5,377 nt of DNA from an uncultured Ruminococcus sp. (GTDB lineage Bacteria > Bacillota > Clostridia > Oscillospirales > Acutalibacteraceae). This document shows, piece by piece, positions 5,243 through 5,377 of this stretch. The notes beneath the pieces are model-generated. The model saw only the letters and a program-made list of their open reading frames with translations, made no database searches and was not told the DNA's origin. The translations under genes were made by a program, and so were the position numbers. The DNA lies in assembly GCA_902803125.1 (NCBI GenBank), contig CADCOZ010000233.1:1-5377 (forward strand). Reading direction: 5' to 3'. The first letter of the stretch is position 1; each line of letters begins with the position of its first letter.

Positions 5243-5377
5243 AATGTTGGAGGGCTTCACCCTCCAAACCTCCCACCAAGGGCTCTGCCCTTGGAACCCG
5301 TTGGGGGAAACCTTTTTCTGGCGAAAAAAAGGAGAGCGGGTGTCCAGTGGACACCTTGGCCGTAAGGCCAAAGCGAC
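5243..5377. repeat. Modular palindromic repeat, copy B, cut by window edge
   Basis: This is a string of perfect stems upstream of the transporter gene. TTGGAGGG/CCCTCCAA (5247-5254 and 5260-5267) has a 5-nt loop, CCAAGGGC/GCCCTTGG (5276-5283 and 5287-5294) a TCT loop, and CCTTTTT/AAAAAGG (5311-5317 and 5326-5332) an 8-nt loop. Next come the 17-nt palindrome GGTGTCCAGTGGACACC (5339-5355) and TTGGCC/GGCCAA (5356-5361 and 5366-5371) with a GTAA loop. The left edge (5243-5257) and the block 5260-5274 match copy A inverted; 5336-5356 matches copy A in direct orientation. The left edge lies 12 nt upstream of the transporter's ribosome site. The element probably continues beyond 5377. Open reading frames crossing it are not credible genes. 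Confidence 0.75.
5339..5355. repeat. 17-nt palindrome, copy 2
   Basis: Identical to the palindrome at 600-616, with perfect 8-nt arms around one central base. Identity extends to 21 nt (5336-5356 against 597-617) before the sequences diverge in the following stem. Confidence 0.85.

Noticed and set aside
677..5244. Composite transposon carrying the SulP and EAL genes
   Set aside because: The inverted repeat ends are suggestive, but there is no transposase and no visible target-site duplication, and the genes look like ordinary chromosomal functions.
5126..5365. Plus-strand open frame over the SulP start and repeat copy B
   Set aside because: It is half antisense to the SulP N-terminus and half repeat, has no ribosome site, and shows no recognisable protein features.

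Overview
This window holds three genes, all on the minus strand, plus two copies of a modular, hairpin-rich repeat. In transcription order (right to left) the genes are a SulP-family anion transporter with a long charged C-terminal tail (5218 to 2999), a PAS/degenerate-GGDEF/EAL/PAS-like protein that is probably a cyclic-di-GMP phosphodiesterase (2818 to 677), and queF, the preQ0 reductase of queuosine synthesis, cut by the left edge (408 to 1).

The organism is probably a Bacillota (Firmicutes) member, perhaps a clostridium or a relative from a gut-like habitat. The basis is the short, Bacillus-type QueF, strong GGAGG-type ribosome binding sites, probable TTG starts and a TTGACA-type promoter. 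This is inference from style and resemblance; no marker gene in the window fixes the lineage.

Region by region: 1-408 is queF without its C-terminus. 409-676 is a 268-bp intergenic stretch, mostly a mosaic of inverted repeats (copy A) followed by the queF leader. 677-2818 is the EAL gene. 2819-2998 carries its promoter, a palindromic candidate operator over the -35 box, and a GC-rich hairpin after the transporter gene. 2999-5218 is the transporter. 5219-5377 holds its ribosome binding site and then the second repeat copy (copy B), which runs off the right edge.

No gene partnership is obvious. The EAL gene has its own promoter, so the genes look like co-directional neighbours rather than one tight operon. 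The most unusual content is non-coding. Repeat copies A and B share a 21-nt identical module, two 15-nt identical edge modules in inverted orientation, and a hairpin whose arms differ by compensated base changes. Their edges face each other across the SulP-EAL gene pair, and copy A reaches into the last codons of the EAL gene. The window shows no CRISPR array, transposase, tRNA or rRNA.
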